A stretch of DNA of 64,000 nucleotides from Clavibacter zhangzhiyongii (GTDB taxonomy: Bacteria > Actinomycetota > Actinomycetes > Actinomycetales > Microbacteriaceae), in NCBI RefSeq assembly GCF_014775655.1, contig NZ_CP061274.1:1736001-1800000 (forward strand), written 5' to 3'. The notes beneath the pieces were generated by a model, which was not told where the DNA came from, ran no database searches, and worked only from the letters and a program-made list of their open reading frames with translations. A program made the translations under genes and the position numbers. This document shows, piece by piece, positions 42,709 to 53,952 of this stretch. How positions within the stretch are numbered: position 1 is the first letter of the stretch; each line of letters opens with the position of its first letter.

Positions 42709-45167
42709 ACCGAGGAGTACGCGACGATGCCGCGCCGGATGCTGTCGAGGGCCGTGCGGGCGTTCCGGGACACGGGGCCGTCCGCGACGATCGAGAGCTG
42801 GTCGAGCAGGTCGATGGTCTGCTTGGTCCAGCGCACGAAGTCGCCGGCGGCGAGGTCGGCCTCGTCGAGCACGGCGTCGAGGCTGCCGCCGCGCGCCCAC
42901 CGGTGCATGGGCGCGCAGAGGCCGGTGGACAGCGGCTCGGTGGTCGGCAGGCGGCGCTCGCGCTCCACGTCGTCGAGCCGCGACCAGATCTCCTCGGTGC
43001 GCTCGAGCGCCGGCCGGAACGCCCCGCGCGGGAGGTTGCGGTCGTTGCGGTCGCCCTCGTCGCGGCGCGGCTGGTAGACGAGCGACGCGGCCATGGCGGC
43101 GAGGCCGGCCGGGTCGAGGTCCACCCAGACCTGCGTGCGCAGGCACTCGGCGACGAGCAGGTCGCGGTCGCCGTAGATGCGCTTGAGCATCCGGCCGTTG
43201 GGCGTCGGCGCGACCTGGCCGTCGGCGGCGCGCTTGAGGTACCCCAGCGACAGCAGCAGCTCGGTGACGCGGTCGAAGACCTTCGCGACGGCGTTGGTGC
43301 GGGTGCGGATCTGCTGGCCGAGGGCATCCGTCTGCCGCTTGAGGCGCCACCAGCGCTCCGCCCAGCGCGCGTGCGACTCGCGGTCCTTGCACGCGTGGCA
43401 GGGGTGCGCCTTCATCCGGCGGCGGAGGTCGGTGAGCTGGCGCTGGCGCTTGTCGCGCTCGCCGTGCTGGCCGGGCTGCTGCATGTCGGCGCGGGCGGCG
43501 GTCGCGCGCTCGAGGTCGCTGAGCTCGCGGCGGAGGCCGGAGTACTCGCGGAAGTCGCCGAGGTGGCAGACCATCGCCTTCTCGTAGCCCGCCAGCGACT
43601 CCTCCTGCGTGCGGACCTTGCGCGCCAGGTCGACGACGGCGCGGTCGGCCTGGAACTGCGCGAACGACGACTCGAGCACCTCGCGCGTGCGCTCTCGGCC
43701 GAACTGGTCGATGAGGTTGACGGCCATGTTGTACGTCGGCCGGAAGCTGGAGTTGAGCGGGTACGTGCGGCGGGAGGCGAGAGAGGCGACGGCCTGGGGG
43801 TCCAGCCCGTCCTTCCACTGGATGACCGCGTGGCCCTCGACGTCGATGCCGCGGCGGCCGGCGCGGCCCGTGAGCTGCGTGTACTCCCCCGGCGTCAGCG
43901 GCACGCGCGCCTCGCCGTTGAACTTCTCCAGCTGCTCCAGGACGACGGTGCGCGCGGGCATGTTGATGCCGAGCGCCAGCGTCTCCGTGGCGAACACGGC
44001 CTTCACGAGCTTGCGCTGGAACAGCTCCTCGACGACCTCCTTGAAGGCGGGCAGCATGCCGGCGTGATGGGCGGCGACCCCGCGCTCGAGGCCCTCGAGC
44101 CACTCCCAGTAGCCGAGGACGGCGAGGTCCTCGTCGCGGAGCGTGCGGCAGCGCTCCTCCACGACGGCGCGGATCTCGTCGCGCTCGTGCGCGTGGGTGA
44201 GGCGCACGCCGGCGCGGAGCACCTGCTTGACGGCGGCGTCGCAGCCAGCGCGGCTGAAGATGAAGAAGATGGCGGGCAGGAGGTTGCGCTCCTCGAGGAG
44301 GGCGACGACCTCGGGGCGGTCCATGCGCCCGCGATCCCATGGTCCGGGTCCGCGCCGGCCGGCGGCACCCGCTCCTCCGCGGCCGCGTGCCTGGCCGCCG
44401 CGCACCCGCACGGCCTCTCGGCCGCCGCCGTGCGTCATGCGGACGAGCTCGGGGTTCACGCGATGGGTCGCCGCGAGTCCCGACGAGTCGAAGAGGTCGA
44501 CCATGCGGTGCCGCACGATGACGTGCTGCTCGAGCGGCACCGGCCGCTCCTCGGAGACGATGACGTCGGTCTCGCCGCGCACGGCCTGGAGCCAGTCGCC
44601 GAACTCCTCGGCGTTCGAGACCGTGGCGCTCAGCGAGATCATCCGCACGCTCTGGGGCAGGTGGATGATGACCTCCTCCCAGACGGCACCGCGGAAGCGG
44701 TCGGCCAGGTAGTGCACCTCGTCCATGATCACGAAGGCGAGGTCGCGCAGCAGGTCGGAGTCCGCGTAGAGCATGTTGCGCAGCACCTCGGTCGTCATCA
44801 CGACGATGCGCGCGCGGCTGTTGACGTTGGTGTCGCCCGTGAGCAGGCCCACCTCGTCCGGCCCGTACGCGGCCACCAGCTCGGCGTACTTCTGGTTGCT
44901 GAGCGCCTTCATGGGCGCCGTGTAGAAGATCTTCGCGCTCGGGCGCTGCATCGCGAGGTAGACGGCGAACTCGGCGACGACGGTCTTGCCGGCGCCCGTG
45001 GGCGCGGCGACCAGGACGCTGCGGCCGTTCTCCAGCGACTCGGCGGCCGCCCGCTGGAAGGGGTCGAGGTCGAAGCGCAGCCCGCTCGCGAACGACTCGA
45101 GGAGCGGGAGGCTCCGGCGGTTCCGGGAGGCGGCGTAGCGTTCGGCGGGCGAGAGCTGGTCTGTCAC
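42705..45167 (-). CDS. helY: Ski2/Mtr4-type DEVH-box RNA helicase HelY
   Basis: 820 residues. Helicase domain 1 has Walker A APTGAGKT (55-62), SAT and the DEVH box (149-152, MDEVHYLADR). Domain 2 has TGRAGRRGIDVEG. A Gly/Arg-rich insert (about 255-285) is disordered and low-complexity, a local oddity. The C-terminal DSHCT-like region (about 640-820) contains SLVYQPRRDEGDRNDRNLPRG. Homologues unwind RNA during turnover. The gene is in the conserved pafB-pafC-tatA-tatC-helY order. It overlaps lnt. Confidence 0.94.
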   Translation of the reverse strand: MTDQLSPAERYAASRNRRSLPLLESFASGLRFDLDPFQRAAAESLENGRSVLVAAPTGAGKTVVAEFAVYLAMQRPSAKIFYTAPMKALSNQKYAELVAAYGPDEVGLLTGDTNVNSRARIVVMTTEVLRNMLYADSDLLRDLAFVIMDEVHYLADRFRGAVWEEVIIHLPQSVRMISLSATVSNAEEFGDWLQAVRGETDVIVSEERPVPLEQHVIVRHRMVDLFDSSGLAATHRVNPELVRMTHGGGREAVRVRGGQARGRGGAGAAGRRGPGPWDRGRMDRPEVVALLEERNLLPAIFFIFSRAGCDAAVKQVLRAGVRLTHAHERDEIRAVVEERCRTLRDEDLAVLGYWEWLEGLERGVAAHHAGMLPAFKEVVEELFQRKLVKAVFATETLALGINMPARTVVLEQLEKFNGEARVPLTPGEYTQLTGRAGRRGIDVEGHAVIQWKDGLDPQAVASLASRRTYPLNSSFRPTYNMAVNLIDQFGRERTREVLESSFAQFQADRAVVDLARKVRTQEESLAGYEKAMVCHLGDFREYSGLRRELSDLERATAARADMQQPGQHGERDKRQRQLTDLRRRMKAHPCHACKDRESHARWAERWWRLKRQTDALGQQIRTRTNAVAKVFDRVTELLLSLGYLKRAADGQVAPTPNGRMLKRIYGDRDLLVAECLRTQVWVDLDPAGLAAMAASLVYQPRRDEGDRNDRNLPRGAFRPALERTEEIWSRLDDVERERRLPTTEPLSTGLCAPMHRWARGGSLDAVLDEADLAAGDFVRWTKQTIDLLDQLSIVADGPVSRNARTALDSIRRGIVAYSSV

Positions 45168-45271
45168 GATGCCGCCATCCTAGGCTCCGGATCCGGGCGT
45201 CGACCACGTGCGGACGCGACGACGCCCGCCCCCGGAGGGACGGGCGTCGGAGGCGGTCGGATGCCCGCGGG

Positions 45272-46075
45272 TCAGGGCAGCAGGTCCTCGGCCATCGCCG
45301 CGGCCTTGCGTGCGCGCCGACGGTCGTTGAGCAGCGAGATGCCCGCGGCCACCAGGTACAGCAGCGTCATCGGCACGGCCAGCAGGAACATCGACATGAC
45401 GTCCGCGGCCGGCGTCGCGATGGCGCAGAACAGGATGATCAGCAGGATCGCGATGCGCCACGACCGGATGATCGTCGCGCCGCTCAGGATCCCCATGAAG
45501 TTGAACAGCACGAGGAACACCGGCAGCACGAACGCGATGCCCACCGCGAAGACGAGCTTCAGCACGAAGTCGAAGTACTCCCGCGCGGTGATGAACGAGG
45601 AGTCCCCCGCGCCGGCGAACTGGGTGAGGAGCGCCACGATGTGCGGCAGCACGAACCACCCGGCGGCGCAGCCGGCGAGGAAGAGCGGGACGGCCGAGAA
45701 GAAGAAGCCGAACGTGTAGCGCCGCTCCGTCTTCGTGAGGCCGGGCACCAGGAAGGCGAAGACCTGGTACAGCCAGACGGGGCTCGAGATGATGAGCCCC
45801 ACGTAGAGGGCGATCTGCAGGCGCAGGTCGAAGGCCGACGTGATGGTCGGGAAGTTGAGCGAGGCGTTGCGACCCTGCTCCGCGTTGATCGTCTCGATCG
45901 GCTGGCGCAGCGCCTCCAGCACGAAGGTCGAGAGGAACCACCCCGCCACCATCGCCAGGATGATCGCCACGCCGGCGATGAACAGCCGCTTCTTGAGCTC
46001 CAGCAGGTGCTGGACGAGGGACATGCGCCCCTCGGCGTCGCGCTTCGTCTGGCGAGGACGCTCCGTGGTGCTCAC
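45272..46075 (-). CDS. tatC: Sec-independent protein translocase TatC
   Basis: 267 residues from a GTG. Six helices and the TatC hallmarks: the N-terminal MSLVQHLLELKKRL, EALRQPIETIN, YVGLIISSPVWLYQVFAFLVPGLTKTERR (contains the signal-binding loop Glu) and ATPAADVMSMFLLAVPM. It receives twin-arginine signals, for example that of the Dyp peroxidase at 23949. It follows tatA by 3 bases, so they form one unit. No tatB is nearby, usual for minimal TatAC systems in some actinobacteria. Confidence 0.96.
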   Translation of the reverse strand: MSTTERPRQTKRDAEGRMSLVQHLLELKKRLFIAGVAIILAMVAGWFLSTFVLEALRQPIETINAEQGRNASLNFPTITSAFDLRLQIALYVGLIISSPVWLYQVFAFLVPGLTKTERRYTFGFFFSAVPLFLAGCAAGWFVLPHIVALLTQFAGAGDSSFITAREYFDFVLKLVFAVGIAFVLPVFLVLFNFMGILSGATIIRSWRIAILLIILFCAIATPAADVMSMFLLAVPMTLLYLVAAGISLLNDRRRARKAAAMAEDLLP

Positions 46076-46078
46076 GGA

Positions 46079-46414
46079 TCAGACGCTGGGGCGGGAGTCC
46101 CCGCCGTCGCGCGGGGAGTCGTGGCGCGGGGCGTCGTAGCGGGGCTCGTCCACGCGGGAGTCGCTGGGACGGACGTAGTCGCGCGGGCGGTCGTCGGCGC
46201 GGTAGCGGTCGTCGTCGCGGCGGCGGTCCTCATCGCGCACGTCGTCGCGGCGGTCGGATCCGCTCTCCTCCTTCATGGTCTTCACCTCGCCCTTGAAGAT
46301 GCGCATGGACTGGCCCACGCTCTTCGCCAGGGCGGGCAGCTTCGTCGAACCGAAGAGCAGCACGATGACGACGAGGATGATGACGAGGTGCCATCCGGTC
46401 AGGTTTCCGAGCAT
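46079..46414 (-). CDS. tatA: Sec-independent protein translocase TatA
   Basis: 111 residues from the ATG at 46414 with AAGGA 10 bases upstream; a GTG at 46423 adds three residues. One N-terminal helix (about 9-25, HLVIILVVIVLLFGSTKLP) followed by the amphipathic ALAKSVGQSMRIFKGEVK typical of TatA. The C-terminal tail is very long and charged, almost all Arg/Asp with a few Tyr (from about residue 52), a disordered extension common in actinobacteria. It forms the pore with TatC. Confidence 0.94.
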   Translation of the reverse strand: MLGNLTGWHLVIILVVIVLLFGSTKLPALAKSVGQSMRIFKGEVKTMKEESGSDRRDDVRDEDRRRDDDRYRADDRPRDYVRPSDSRVDEPRYDAPRHDSPRDGGDSRPSV

Positions 46415-46611
46415 GTGGTTCACGTTCCTTCAGGTCGGGGGGCCGGACAGTCGTTGTCGGATCCACGACGAGTGTAACGTCGCGACCCGTCCGCATGCCC
46501 TGTCCGGGGACGCGGTTCACACGGAGTTCCCCTCGCCTGTCCGCTGACCGACGGGGACCTCTCCGGTGATGGGTGTTCGGAGCGCCGCGCCGGGCCGCTC
46601 GGTCCCGTCGC

Positions 46612-47601
46612 TCAGTCCGCGTCGTCGTATGCGGCCGCCGCGCGCTCGGCCCACTCGGCGACGGCGGCGCGCGCCTCGGGCGGCGACGTGACGACCACGA
46701 CGCCGGCCATGCCGGAGACCAGCCGCACGAGGCCCTGGTAGTGGGCGACGCGGACCGTGACGGACACGCGCCCCGGCCGACCGGGGACCGGGATCGGCCG
46801 GTCGTCCCCCACGAAGTCGCCGAGCAGCGGCACGGCGCCCTCGGCCACCTCGAGCGTCACGCGCAGGTCGTCGGGGCTCGGCTCGAAGAGCGTGTCGCCG
46901 AGCACCACGTCCTGCGGCCGGTGCTCGGGCGGCAGGTCGGTGACGGCGAGCTGGTCGAGGCGGTCGAGGCGGAAGGTCCGCACGGCACCGCGGGCCAGAT
47001 CCCAGCCGCGCAGGTACCAGTCCTCGTCCATGGACTCCAGGCGCAGCGGATCCACGACCCGGCGCTCCGTGCCGCCCCGCGGGCTCCGGTAGTCGAACTC
47101 GACGCGCCGCTCGTCGGCGATGGCGCGGCGGAGGTCGTCGCGCGTCCCGTCGCCCGCCCCGGCGGCCACGGCGACCTGGCTGGGGCTCGCGGACGAGCCG
47201 CGCGCGAGCTTGGCCATGAGCTGGCCCACGAGGTCGAGGTCGCTGGCGTCGGCCTGCGACGACACGTACTGGAGGCCGGCGATGAGCGCGGCCGCCTCCC
47301 GCGCGGAGAAGCGCGGCGAGTCGTCGATCGCGACCATGTGCGTGATGACGATCTGGTCGTTGTCCTCGAAGTCGTCCCAGGCGATGTCGAACAGGTCGCC
47401 GTGCTGGTACGAGGCGGTGGATCCGGGCACGCCGGAGACCGCGATGAGCCGCACGGCCTGGCGGATCTGCTCGGGCGGCACCCGGAAGTGCGCGGCGGCC
47501 TGGCTCACGCTGACGCGGCCGTGGTCGGTGAGGTACGGCACGAGCGCCAGCAGGAACGCCAGCTTGTCCTGCGCCTGGAGCGGCGCGGCGCGGTCGGTCA
47601 C
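46612..47601 (-). CDS. pafC: WYL-domain transcriptional regulator PafC
   Basis: 329 residues from a GTG whose GTGA overlaps the stop of pafB. An N-terminal winged helix (about 10-75), a WYL domain around 125-215 with the EFDYRSPRGGTERRVVDPLRL and WYLRGWD signature, and the WCX extension at the C-terminus. With PafB it forms the heterodimeric activator of the LexA-independent DNA damage response known from mycobacteria. The neighbours downstream are tatA, tatC and helY. Confidence 0.93.
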   Translation of the reverse strand: MTDRAAPLQAQDKLAFLLALVPYLTDHGRVSVSQAAAHFRVPPEQIRQAVRLIAVSGVPGSTASYQHGDLFDIAWDDFEDNDQIVITHMVAIDDSPRFSAREAAALIAGLQYVSSQADASDLDLVGQLMAKLARGSSASPSQVAVAAGAGDGTRDDLRRAIADERRVEFDYRSPRGGTERRVVDPLRLESMDEDWYLRGWDLARGAVRTFRLDRLDQLAVTDLPPEHRPQDVVLGDTLFEPSPDDLRVTLEVAEGAVPLLGDFVGDDRPIPVPGRPGRVSVTVRVAHYQGLVRLVSGMAGVVVVTSPPEARAAVAEWAERAAAAYDDAD

Positions 47602-48605
47602 GAGGGGTCCTCCCGGTGGGCGGCGACCGTCTCGGCGAGCCGGGCGCGCACGGCGTCCCGCAGGCGGGGCGGGGCGATGACGCGGGCCTCGGGGCCGAAC
47701 CCGGCCACCTCGTCCGCGAAGAGGTTGGTGTCGGAGTAGTGCACGCGGAGCCGGCCGTCGCCGAGCTCCTCCGTGCCGCGGCGCCGGCGCAGGCGGATCT
47801 CGGCGTCGGATCCGGGCGTCACGACCACCTCGCCCACGCCGTTCGACCACACGCGGTCGAGGTCCGCGAGGGCGCGCTCGGCGTGGTCCTCCCCCTCGGG
47901 GACGAAGCCGCGGCTCGTGATGCGGACGCGGTCGACGATGCGGGACAGCAGGAAGGTGCGGGGGCCGGACGCGTCCTGGTCGATGCCGTGCAGGTGCCAG
48001 CGGCCCTGGTGCTGCACCAGCGCGAGCGGCGCCACCGTGCGCAGCCGCGCGGTGCGCTCGCCCGGCTTCAGGTAGCCGAAAGTCACGAGCACGTGCCGCT
48101 CGAGGGCCACGCTCAGGGGCGCGAACGCGGCCTCGCGCGTGCGCAGCCGCGGCGCGTAGCCGATGACCGGGTCGTCCGACTCCACGCCGAGCGAGCGCAG
48201 CTTGATGAGGGCGCGGCGCGACTCCCCCGACAGGGATCCCTCGCGCCACACCATGGCCGCGAGGTTGAGGAGCGTCGTCTCCTCCGGGGTGAACGAGAGG
48301 TCGGCGGGCAGCTCGTAGGCGCCGCGCGGGATCCGGTAGCGCAGGAGCTGGTTGTTGCCCTCCTGGCCGGGCGCCTCCACGGTCTCCAGCGGCACGCCGA
48401 GGTCGCGGATGTCGTCCTTGTCGCGCTCGAACTGGCGCTCGAGGTTGGCGTTGTCGCCGCCCGGGCTGTACCGCTGCCGGTACCCCTGCACGCTCGAGAG
48501 GACCTCGTTCTTCGTCAGCCCCTGCTCGGTGGCGAGCAGCGCCAGCACGAGGCTGAAGAGGCGCTCCTCGACCGGCACGGTCGGACGGCGGGATGTTCCT
48601 GGCAC
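47598..48605 (-). CDS. pafB: WYL-domain transcriptional regulator PafB
   Basis: 335 residues from a GTG. N-terminal winged helix with EERLFSLVLALLATEQGLTKNEV, an FxRDKDDIRDLGVPLE linker typical of the family, a WYL domain (about 175-245) with HLHGIDQDASGPRTFLLSRI, and a WCX-like C-terminus. It overlaps pafC by 4 bases, and the two proteins act as a heterodimer. In many actinobacteria the Pup ligase pafA lies just upstream; here the FKBP gene does. Confidence 0.93.
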   Translation of the reverse strand: MPGTSRRPTVPVEERLFSLVLALLATEQGLTKNEVLSSVQGYRQRYSPGGDNANLERQFERDKDDIRDLGVPLETVEAPGQEGNNQLLRYRIPRGAYELPADLSFTPEETTLLNLAAMVWREGSLSGESRRALIKLRSLGVESDDPVIGYAPRLRTREAAFAPLSVALERHVLVTFGYLKPGERTARLRTVAPLALVQHQGRWHLHGIDQDASGPRTFLLSRIVDRVRITSRGFVPEGEDHAERALADLDRVWSNGVGEVVVTPGSDAEIRLRRRRGTEELGDGRLRVHYSDTNLFADEVAGFGPEARVIAPPRLRDAVRARLAETVAAHREDPS

Positions 48606-48653
48606 GCGATGGTCCTCACGGTGGTGCAGCCCCCGGCCGGTGGCGATGCGACG

Positions 48654-49700
48654 TTACTTGCTCTGCTTGCTCGTCCCGAGGATATCCACCACGTAGACGA
48701 GCGTGGAACCGGCGGGCACCTTGGCGGTGGCCTGGTCGCCGAAGCCGTCGCCCGGGGGGACGACCGCGATGACCTGGTCGCCCACGTGCTTGCCGACGAG
48801 CGCCTTGGCGAGGCCGGGCGTGACGACGGCGGCGGACGGCGCACCCGCGGAGGCCCCGCCGGCGCTGGCGGCGGCCGGGACCTGCAGGGGTCCGCCGCCG
48901 GTCCAGCTCGACCCGAACACGGCCTGCTTCTGGGCCGACGTGCTCGTGCCCCACACGACGCCCGTGTACTGCATCGTGACGACGTCGCCCTCGGCGACCT
49001 CGTCGCCGTCGCCCGCGCGGAGCAGGGCGTCGCGGTACTCGGCAGGCGGCGTGCTCGGCGGGATGGTGACGCCGGGGATGCCGTCGTCGGTGGTGACCAC
49101 GGAGGGGAAGCCGGCGGGGGCGGGCTGCGGGTCGCCGGTCGCGCGCTCCGGGAAGGAGGACGTGATGTCGACGATGAGCACCAGGCCGTCGGTGGGCTCG
49201 AGGCCCTGGGCCGAGAGGTCCTGGCCGGGGAAGACCGTGGCGACGGGGACGGCGACGGCCAGGCGCGAGCCGACCGGCATGCACTCCATGGCCTTCTCGA
49301 GGTAGGGCAGGCCCTCCCGGAGCGATGCGGTCGTGAAGACCTCCGAGCCGGTGGTGCGCGAGTTCGGCGCGACGCGCGCGTACTGGGCGAGCGTCTCGCC
49401 CGTCTTGCCGTCGACGATGGAGGCGGCGGCCGTGATGCCCTGGCGGGGCTGCACGCGGGGCCCGTCGCCCTCGACGATGGTGGAGACCTCCACGTCCGCG
49501 GGCTTCAGCGGCGTGGGGAACGCGACCGAGGCGGGCGCGCTGCCGATGTCGCCCGTGGCCGTGACCGTGCTCGACGACGTGCCCGGCTGGGCGAGGGGCG
49601 TGCAGTCCGCCGCCGCATCGGATCCGGCGCCCGAGGGGCTGCAGGCGGCGAGCGTCAGGACGAGCCCTGCGCAGACGGTGAGCGCGGCGGAACGGCGCAC
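48654..49700 (-). CDS. FKBP-type peptidyl-prolyl isomerase lipoprotein
   Basis: 348 residues from a GTG at 49700 with AGAGGAG upstream. The signal peptide ends in LAAC (Cys20) for lipidation. The protein has two FKBP-like halves: a degenerate first (about 85-190) and a canonical second (about 245-345) with EGDVVTMQYTGVVWGT and VPPGDGFGDQATAKVPAGSTLVYVVDIL. The isomerase would help fold exported proteins. It is commonly next to pafBC in actinobacteria. A 61-base gap separates it from trmI. Confidence 0.92.
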   Translation of the reverse strand: MRRSAALTVCAGLVLTLAACSPSGAGSDAAADCTPLAQPGTSSSTVTATGDIGSAPASVAFPTPLKPADVEVSTIVEGDGPRVQPRQGITAAASIVDGKTGETLAQYARVAPNSRTTGSEVFTTASLREGLPYLEKAMECMPVGSRLAVAVPVATVFPGQDLSAQGLEPTDGLVLIVDITSSFPERATGDPQPAPAGFPSVVTTDDGIPGVTIPPSTPPAEYRDALLRAGDGDEVAEGDVVTMQYTGVVWGTSTSAQKQAVFGSSWTGGGPLQVPAAASAGGASAGAPSAAVVTPGLAKALVGKHVGDQVIAVVPPGDGFGDQATAKVPAGSTLVYVVDILGTSKQSK

Positions 49701-49761
49701 GTGACTCCTCTTTCGATGGTGGGGGCGGCCGGCGCGGACCCGCGTGATCGGCCCTGTCATC

Positions 49762-51561
<1,800 letters not shown>

Positions 51562-51621
51562 CTAAGCTTGTCCGGCGACCGCCGGCCGGGCGGTCCGAGG
51601 GCGAGACGGAACGGGAGTCAC

Positions 51622-52572
51622 GTGGCGGATGCCGAGAGGTTCGTGAGCGGACGGCTGCTGGTCGTCGCCTTCGAGGGCTGGAACGACGCGGGCGAGGCCG
51701 CCAGCGGAGCGGTCCGGGCGCTGAAGGAGCTGCTCGACCTCGAGGCGGTGTCGTCGGTGGATCCCGAGGACTACTTCGACTTCCAGTTCAACCGCCCCAC
51801 CATCGGCTTCGCGGAGGACGGCACCCGCGAGCTCGAGTGGCCGGGCGCCACGCTCTACGGCCCCAAGCAGCCCCGCCGCCCCGCGCAGGACCTGGCCGCC
51901 GACGCACAGCTCGGCGTGAGCGGCGACAACGGCGGCAGCATCCACCTCCTCCTCGGCGTCGAGCCGTCCAGGCACTGGACGGCGTTCACCGCCGAGGTCC
52001 TCGACGCGGCGCGGGCCGCGGGCGTCGAGGGCGTCGTGCTGCTCGGCGCGCTGCTGGCCGACGTGCCGCACACGCGCCCGATCTCCGTCTACTCCACCAG
52101 CGAGAACGCCGCCGTCCGCACCGAGCTCGGGATCGAGCGGAGCACGTACGAGGGCCCCGTCGGGATCCTCAGCATCATCGCGCAGCGCGCCGAGGAGATG
52201 GGCATGCCCACCGTCTCCCTCTGGGCCTCCGTGCCGCACTACGTGCACAGCGCGCCGTCGCCCAAGGCCACGCTCGCGCTCATCGACAAGCTGGAGGAGA
52301 TGGTCGACGTGGTGATCCCGCGCGGCGAGCTCGTCGAGGAGGCGGCCACGTGGGAGGCCGGCATCGACCAGCTCGCCGGTGAGGACGAGGACATGGCGGC
52401 CTACATCCAGCAGCTCGAGCAGGCGCGCGACACGGTCGACTCCCCCGAGGCGAGCGGCGAGGCCATCGCGCAGGAGTTCGAGCGGTACCTCCGCCGGGGC
52501 GACGGGCCGCGCGGGCGCGGCGACGACCGCCCCGAGGAGCCGTGGCGGCCGAAGGACCCCAAGGACCAGTAG
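51622..52572 (+). CDS. PAC2-family protein
   Basis: 316 residues from a GTG with GGGAG 5 bases before it. The PAC2 fold is shown by LLVVAFEGWNDAGEAASGAVR at the start, then DPEDYFDFQFNRPTI and VLLGALLADVPHTRP. The last 100 residues are helical with SLWASVPHYVHSAPSPKATLALID, then an acidic tail. These proteins are actinobacterial relatives of the eukaryotic proteasome-assembly chaperone 2; their bacterial function is undetermined. It is divergent from the HAD/trmI pair across a short promoter region. Confidence 0.9.
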   Translation: MADAERFVSGRLLVVAFEGWNDAGEAASGAVRALKELLDLEAVSSVDPEDYFDFQFNRPTIGFAEDGTRELEWPGATLYGPKQPRRPAQDLAADAQLGVSGDNGGSIHLLLGVEPSRHWTAFTAEVLDAARAAGVEGVVLLGALLADVPHTRPISVYSTSENAAVRTELGIERSTYEGPVGILSIIAQRAEEMGMPTVSLWASVPHYVHSAPSPKATLALIDKLEEMVDVVIPRGELVEEAATWEAGIDQLAGEDEDMAAYIQQLEQARDTVDSPEASGEAIAQEFERYLRRGDGPRGRGDDRPEEPWRPKDPKDQ

Positions 52573-52627
52573 CCGCAGCGGCGACCCGGGGCACGGCCGG
52601 CGTCCAGCCCGACCGGAGTCCGGTCCG

Positions 52628-52648
52628 ACCGGACCGGACCGGACCGGA
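52628..52648. repeat. ACCGG pentamer run between convergent genes
   Basis: Four consecutive ACCGG units plus a trailing A, preceded by an ACCGGA-G-TCCGGT inverted repeat (about 52612-52624). The stretch separates the PAC2 and mshC genes, which converge, and may act as a terminator structure; it has no T-run. Confidence 0.6.
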
Positions 52649-52661
52649 TCGCGCACGCGGA

Positions 52662-53948
52662 TCAGGCCGCCGGGCTCCCCAGGCGCACGCCGAGGAGCGC
52701 GTCGACCGCGTCGAGCTCGACGGGCGTGGCGGGCACGTCGGTCGCGACGCGCAGGTCGAGGAGCAGGATCGCCCCCGGGGTGTCGAGGTCGTCGGCGAGG
52801 CGCTCGCGCACGAGCTGAACGAGCTCGCCGGGCGCGTCCTCGAGGGCCGGGGCGTCGCCGGATGCGGAGTCGGCGGCCCACGCGTCCCATGCCGCCAGGC
52901 GCGCGACGGACTCCTCGAGGAGGGCGTCCGTCCACTCCCAGTCGGCCCGGTAGTGCTGCGCGAGGAGCGCGAGGCGGATGGCGCGGGGATCGACGCCCGC
53001 CGTCCGCAGGCGCGACACGAGCACCAGGTTGCCGAGCGACTTGCTCATCTTCTCGCCCTGGTAGGCGACCATGCCGGTGTGCGCGTAGACGCACGCGAAG
53101 TCCTCGCCCGTGAGCGCCGCCGCGTGGCCGGCGGACATCTCGTGGTGCGGGAAGATCAGGTCGCTGCCGCCGCCCTGCACGGTGACCGGCCGGTCGAGCT
53201 TCCGCAGCGCGATGACGGCGCACTCGATGTGCCAGCCCGGCCGGCCTCGGCCGACGACGCTGTCCCAGGCGGGCTCCCCCGCGCGCTCGGCGCGCCAGAG
53301 CAGCGGGTCCAGCGGGTCGCGCTTTCCGGGCCGCTCCGGGTCGCCGCCGCGCTCCGCGGAGAGGACGGCCATGGTCGCGCGGTCGTAGCCGCTCTCGTCG
53401 CCGAGGGTCCACGGGCCGGTCTCGCCCGCGCCGGCGACGTCGAAGTAGAGGTCGCGCGCGCCGGGCTCGGCCGCTTCGGGCGTGTCGACCGGGTAGGCGG
53501 TGCCCCGGCGGACCAGCTCGGCGACGGCGGCCGCGACCTCGTCGACGACCTCGGTGACGCCGACGTACGAGTCGGGCGGGAGGATCCGGAGCGCCTCCAT
53601 GTCGGTGCGGAAGAGCTCCACCTGCTCCGCGGCGAGGTCGCGCCAGTCGACGCCGGTCGCGGTCGCGCGCTCGAGCAGCGGGTCGTCGACGTCGGTGACG
53701 TTCTGCACGTAGGCGACGTCGTAGCCGCGGTCGAGCCACACGCGCTGCAGCGTGTCGAAGGCGAGGTACGTGGAGGCGTGGCCGAGGTGCGTGGCGTCGT
53801 ACGGCGTGATGCCGCACACGTAGAGGCCGACGCGGCCGTCGCCGGCGCACTCGGCGGGGCGCACGGATCCGGTGCTCGTGTCGTGCAGGGACGGGACGGG
53901 CGGCTCCCCCGCGACGGCGGGGACGGCGGGACGTGACCAGGCGCGCAC
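52662..53948 (-). CDS. mshC: cysteine:glucosaminyl-inositol ligase MshC
   Basis: 428 residues from a GTG at 53948. The class I Cys-tRNA-synthetase-like fold shows Cys45 zinc site in LYVCGITPYDATHLGHAST with HLGH (54-57), a second zinc set in GWHIECAVIALRKL and KMSKS as YQGEKMSKSLG. MshC joins Cys to GlcN-inositol in mycothiol synthesis, which is exclusive to actinobacteria. The N-terminal leader is Pro-rich. The start lies 4 bases past the uppP stop. Confidence 0.95.
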   Translation of the reverse strand: MRAWSRPAVPAVAGEPPVPSLHDTSTGSVRPAECAGDGRVGLYVCGITPYDATHLGHASTYLAFDTLQRVWLDRGYDVAYVQNVTDVDDPLLERATATGVDWRDLAAEQVELFRTDMEALRILPPDSYVGVTEVVDEVAAAVAELVRRGTAYPVDTPEAAEPGARDLYFDVAGAGETGPWTLGDESGYDRATMAVLSAERGGDPERPGKRDPLDPLLWRAERAGEPAWDSVVGRGRPGWHIECAVIALRKLDRPVTVQGGGSDLIFPHHEMSAGHAAALTGEDFACVYAHTGMVAYQGEKMSKSLGNLVLVSRLRTAGVDPRAIRLALLAQHYRADWEWTDALLEESVARLAAWDAWAADSASGDAPALEDAPGELVQLVRERLADDLDTPGAILLLDLRVATDVPATPVELDAVDALLGVRLGSPAA

Positions 53949-53952
53949 GGGA

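Noticed and set aside
42709-45207. Minus-strand frame extending lnt far upstream
   Set aside because: This upstream part is the helY region read in another frame; the GTG at 42708 is the real start of lnt.
42903-45719. Very long plus-strand frame opposite helY
   Set aside because: Antisense shadow; no domain, and helY has intact helicase motifs.
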